Part shown: in pieces, positions 61,474 through 64,000 of the stretch
Layout of the letters: every line of letters starts with the position of its first letter
How positions within the stretch are numbered: the stretch's first letter is position 1
Origin: Trichinella spiralis
Taxonomy: Eukaryota; Nematoda; Enoplea; Trichinellida; Trichinellidae
Direction of reading: 5' to 3'
DNA: 64,000 nucleotides
Assembly: GCA_000181795.3 (NCBI GenBank)
Contig: CM012955.1
Location: forward strand, 8,347,476 to 8,411,475
Program-made: the position numbers and the translations under genes
Notes under the pieces: model-generated
Told to the model about the DNA's origin: nothing
Database searches by the model: none
Seen by the model: only the letters and a program-made list of their open reading frames with translations

Positions 61474-62559
61474 TTATTTTTGACGAGCCAACAAGTCTGG
61501 TACGAAATTCGGGATGCATTCACTTTTTTCAACGAACCAGCTTTGTAAATCTTGCGCTTTGGGGCTAATATGGAAATTGCCATTGTTCTTCTCGTCGGTT
61601 AAATGTTGGCAAAGGCGACAGAAGCCACTGTTCACTCCATCCGGGAAAGTTACAGTTTCGTAATGTTTTCTCCATTCGAAATACTGGATGTATTTTTCGT
61701 CGTCTGATGCAAGCTGGTGCAAGTAGTCGGCCAATTTTTGTGGACTATCAAAATCGTCCGCTGCGATGAACGCATCTCCAGGAACGTGCGCTTCATAAAT
61801 GGATCTGTTGAAGATGATTGGAATCGAGACCATATTGATGCGGTTGAAAATCTTTTCCGTTACCCAATCATTGCAGACGCTGTTTTCCATTGCCAGATAG
61901 AACTTGTAATCTCGACGGAACAGTTGCTCACATGGATCTTCTTCAGTATAGATCAGTTCCGTTTTGGCGCATTTGTCCAAACCACATTTTCCGTATATGT
62001 CGAGGTCGATGTGCTTTTTCAGCTCATCCATGTAGAGGTAACGTTTGCTGGCCGCTTTGCAATTGCTGCCGAGCCAGCCGATCATCTTCGTCTTGTTCCT
62101 TGCCACTGCTAGCAATTGCTCACGATCAATTTCAATGGGGTTTTTTCTACGTTTGAAATATCCAAATGGCGAATAGATATCCGAGTCAGTTCTGTAAGTC
62201 ATTGTCAGCGTGTAGAAGTTCTTTTTGAGCTTGTCGAAAGCTTCCAACGATTTATAATAGGGCGTTTCCATCAGAAAGAAAACAAAATGCTGTTTATCCA
62301 ATCGTTGGGGGGGCAGATCGTTCACATCTACCGTGCGGTCGTAAAACACCACAGCCGCACTGTTGTTCAACATCCTGCGGTCGTAAGTCAGTTGGCACTT
62401 TTGTTCTGGACAGAATTTTAAAAAATCGTTTGTTATATTTGCATCTGAATAATGAGTCCACATGAGGATGTTAATCTTTTCTTCAGATACGCATTCTGCT
62501 AGATTGAAAGTGAAAAGAACTAAGGCGATTTTGGAAAAACCAATTCCTACCAGCGTCAT
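61474..62559 (-). CDS. Alpha-1,3-fucosyltransferase (glycosyltransferase family 10)
   Basis: A single uninterrupted frame of 361 residues. Residues 8-23 form one hydrophobic segment, either a type II signal anchor or a signal peptide. The GT10 signatures are FFLMETP (94-100) and LAMENSVCNDWVTEK (222-236), the latter matching the conserved FYLA.ENS.C.D.VTEK donor-site motif. Sequons lie at N41, N65, N155 and N251. Cysteines in the C-terminal part (C314, C317, C348) are placed as in family members with a C-terminal disulfide. The enzyme moves fucose from GDP-fucose to GlcNAc on glycans in the Golgi; it may make core alpha-1,3-fucose or Lewis-type structures, which the sequence alone does not decide. 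It is shorter at the N-terminus than many Golgi enzymes, with almost no stem. It is the only intronless complete gene in the window. Confidence 0.92.
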   Translation of the reverse strand: MTLVGIGFSKIALVLFTFNLAECVSEEKINILMWTHYSDANITNDFLKFCPEQKCQLTYDRRMLNNSAAVVFYDRTVDVNDLPPQRLDKQHFVFFLMETPYYKSLEAFDKLKKNFYTLTMTYRTDSDIYSPFGYFKRRKNPIEIDREQLLAVARNKTKMIGWLGSNCKAASKRYLYMDELKKHIDLDIYGKCGLDKCAKTELIYTEEDPCEQLFRRDYKFYLAMENSVCNDWVTEKIFNRINMVSIPIIFNRSIYEAHVPGDAFIAADDFDSPQKLADYLHQLASDDEKYIQYFEWRKHYETVTFPDGVNSGFCRLCQHLTDEKNNGNFHISPKAQDLQSWFVEKSECIPNFVPDLLARQK

Positions 62560-64000
62560 TGTCGGGCAGCTTTCTTAAACAACAGTAAGCGTTAAATTGT
62601 TAAAAGATGAAAAAGGAAAAGTTTGCTGATTACCGCTTTGCGTAAATGCTCACCGCTTGTTAAGCCAATTTTCTAGCCTCTCGACCAACAATCCGCCATA
62701 TATAAAGTAAAATGCATAAGGTTATCAGATGCTATCTGTATTAAAAATTGCTAATTTCACGTGCTTATTGATTTTGCTTAAGTACAAAAAAATGTCATTA
62801 TCCATGCAGTTGCTTGCTTTCGCAAATGTCTTAGCAAAACGTAAAGGTTAACAACCAACTGTTTGTTTCACTTGCAGCAGCAGACGGTCGATTACCTTTG
62901 AAAGGTAAAGTTTTCTGCGTCCTTACCTTTTGACTTGCAAAGAGTGAAATATTGTAATAAGTATTTTCGAAGGCTGAGCTATTGCTTAATATGCATTGTT
63001 CTGAGGGCATGCAATTATTCGACACTTAAAATTATTCTTACTGAAACCTTAACGTTTCAAAATAGTGACCATTTTCGTGCTATTCAGCCGTGTGTAAATG
63101 TTTTTTAAATTCACGTTTGTCAAGCAGTTATTGCTCGTCTCAAATTTCATCGAAAATTACCAAGCAAGAATGCCACATTTTGATTTAGTCTAACTGGGGA
63201 ACAAATTTTTTCACTCCGTTTTCTTACTGGTCGTTGAAAGCATTCTCTTATTGGACGTCCGTGCCGTAGTCAGATTGGCTTCCCTTGGCTAATTGTTCAT
63301 TGATTCAAACTTTTCCATTGTGATTAGTTGCAATATTTCTCGTTTCATTGGTCCAAATATTTCTATTTTATGAATGTAATGAATGATAATTGTGTATAAG
63401 AGAATTATGAGACAATTCTGTCAGTATGTAATTTGAAAATGCAGAAACGCTGTTTTAACAACAAGCAACAGATCAGCTAAATCATAAGCGCTACTATTAA
63501 CCTCGAATTTTCCTTTATCATTGCAATAGTTCACAATGAGACAAGTTTAAATGTTGCGAAAGGTTGCGTTTATTTATTACACACAAATGGTAAAAAGTAA
63601 TGGCGAGTGAAGTCTCAGTTAACATTCGTCAACGTCTGATGTAAAAAATGTTTGTTCAAGCACACAAAAAAACGGAGCTATTACTGCGAAGAATTAGCAT
63701 GCAACAGTTTGTTTCAACAGTTATAAATGAAAATGGATGCTTTTAATAAAACTCTATCAAAGCCCTTTGACGATGCCAACTGAAAGAAATGGAAGGCACC
63801 AAGTAGAAAACTGTTAAAGTTTCTTCATTTTACACGGTTCAGTTTCTTCATTTGACTTCAGGATTGGCGCTGTTTGTAATTAAATTAAAACTGTTGGCGC
63901 CACATTGTTGATTTTTCAGATAAATTTTGAACTTTCCTGACATCATACCCGGAAGTGCTGCTAAAATTTATTTGCGTTTAGCAATTTACTGAAAATGCGT
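62560..64000. other. Right-hand region without a recognised gene
   Basis: AT-rich sequence upstream of the fucosyltransferase. The open frames are short and unsupported. The first few hundred bases should include the fucosyltransferase promoter. Confidence 0.45.

Noticed and set aside
61717-62421. Plus-strand frames opposite the fucosyltransferase.
   Set aside because: The minus-strand frame is longer, complete, and has GT10 signature motifs; the reverse frames show nothing recognisable.

Overview
This is a eukaryotic nuclear window: AT-rich, intron-rich, with short protein-coding exons and GT-AG introns. The gene content points to a nematode, most likely an early-branching (enoplean/Dorylaimia, Trichinella-like) worm. 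The grounds are two very large secreted proteins built from lustrin-type Cys-rich and Kunitz modules, a nematode-style DLK-1 kinase, and a thyroid-receptor-like nuclear receptor of a type absent from C. elegans. The species assignment is inference. I saw no virus, transposon, CRISPR or prokaryotic gene, and recognised no tRNA or rRNA.

Layout, left to right. 1-354 (+): 3' end of a possible nuclear regulator with a CtBP-type PLDLS motif. 1053-6932 (-): 1420-residue secreted lustrin-repeat protein, converging on the first gene. 8593-9257 (+): Jagunal (JAGN1). 9915-10890 (+): DNA polymerase epsilon histone-fold subunit POLE3. 12397-18895 (+): DLK/LZK MAP3K (dlk-1 type) with the C-terminal SDGLSD regulatory hexapeptide. 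18896-23947: long intergenic stretch with microsatellites. 23948-38047 (+): SLC4A11-type transporter, 19 exons, two introns of 4-5 kb. 38890-46748 (-): 27-exon, 1308-residue secreted EB/lustrin/Kunitz mosaic. 48592-49073 (+): small secreted protein with a probable frameshift. 51511-52916 (-): three-exon gene I do not recognise. 53832-55933 (-): thyroid-hormone-receptor-like nuclear receptor. 57938-59909 (+): mitochondrial insertase OXA1L. 60141-60999 (+): secreted Kunitz-Kunitz-chitin-binding protein. 61474-62559 (-): intronless alpha-1,3-fucosyltransferase (GT10). 62560-64000: no gene seen.

Exon models were assembled by eye from open frames, splice consensus, phase continuity and remembered family conservation. 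Each multi-exon model sums to a whole number of codons. The genes do not form one pathway. They mix housekeeping functions (POLE3, OXA1L, JAGN1), neuronal or stress signalling (DLK), ion transport (SLC4A11), nuclear receptor regulation, and a notable concentration of secreted Cys-rich extracellular or cuticle-type proteins. The most interesting features are the contrast in exon architecture between the two mosaic proteins (20 repeats in one giant exon versus one module per exon, nearly all phase 1), three GC-AG introns, two Kunitz domains that have lost the C14-C38 disulfide, the TR-like receptor with an intact AF-2 core, and the conserved DLK hexapeptide beside a triplet-repeat homopolymer tract.
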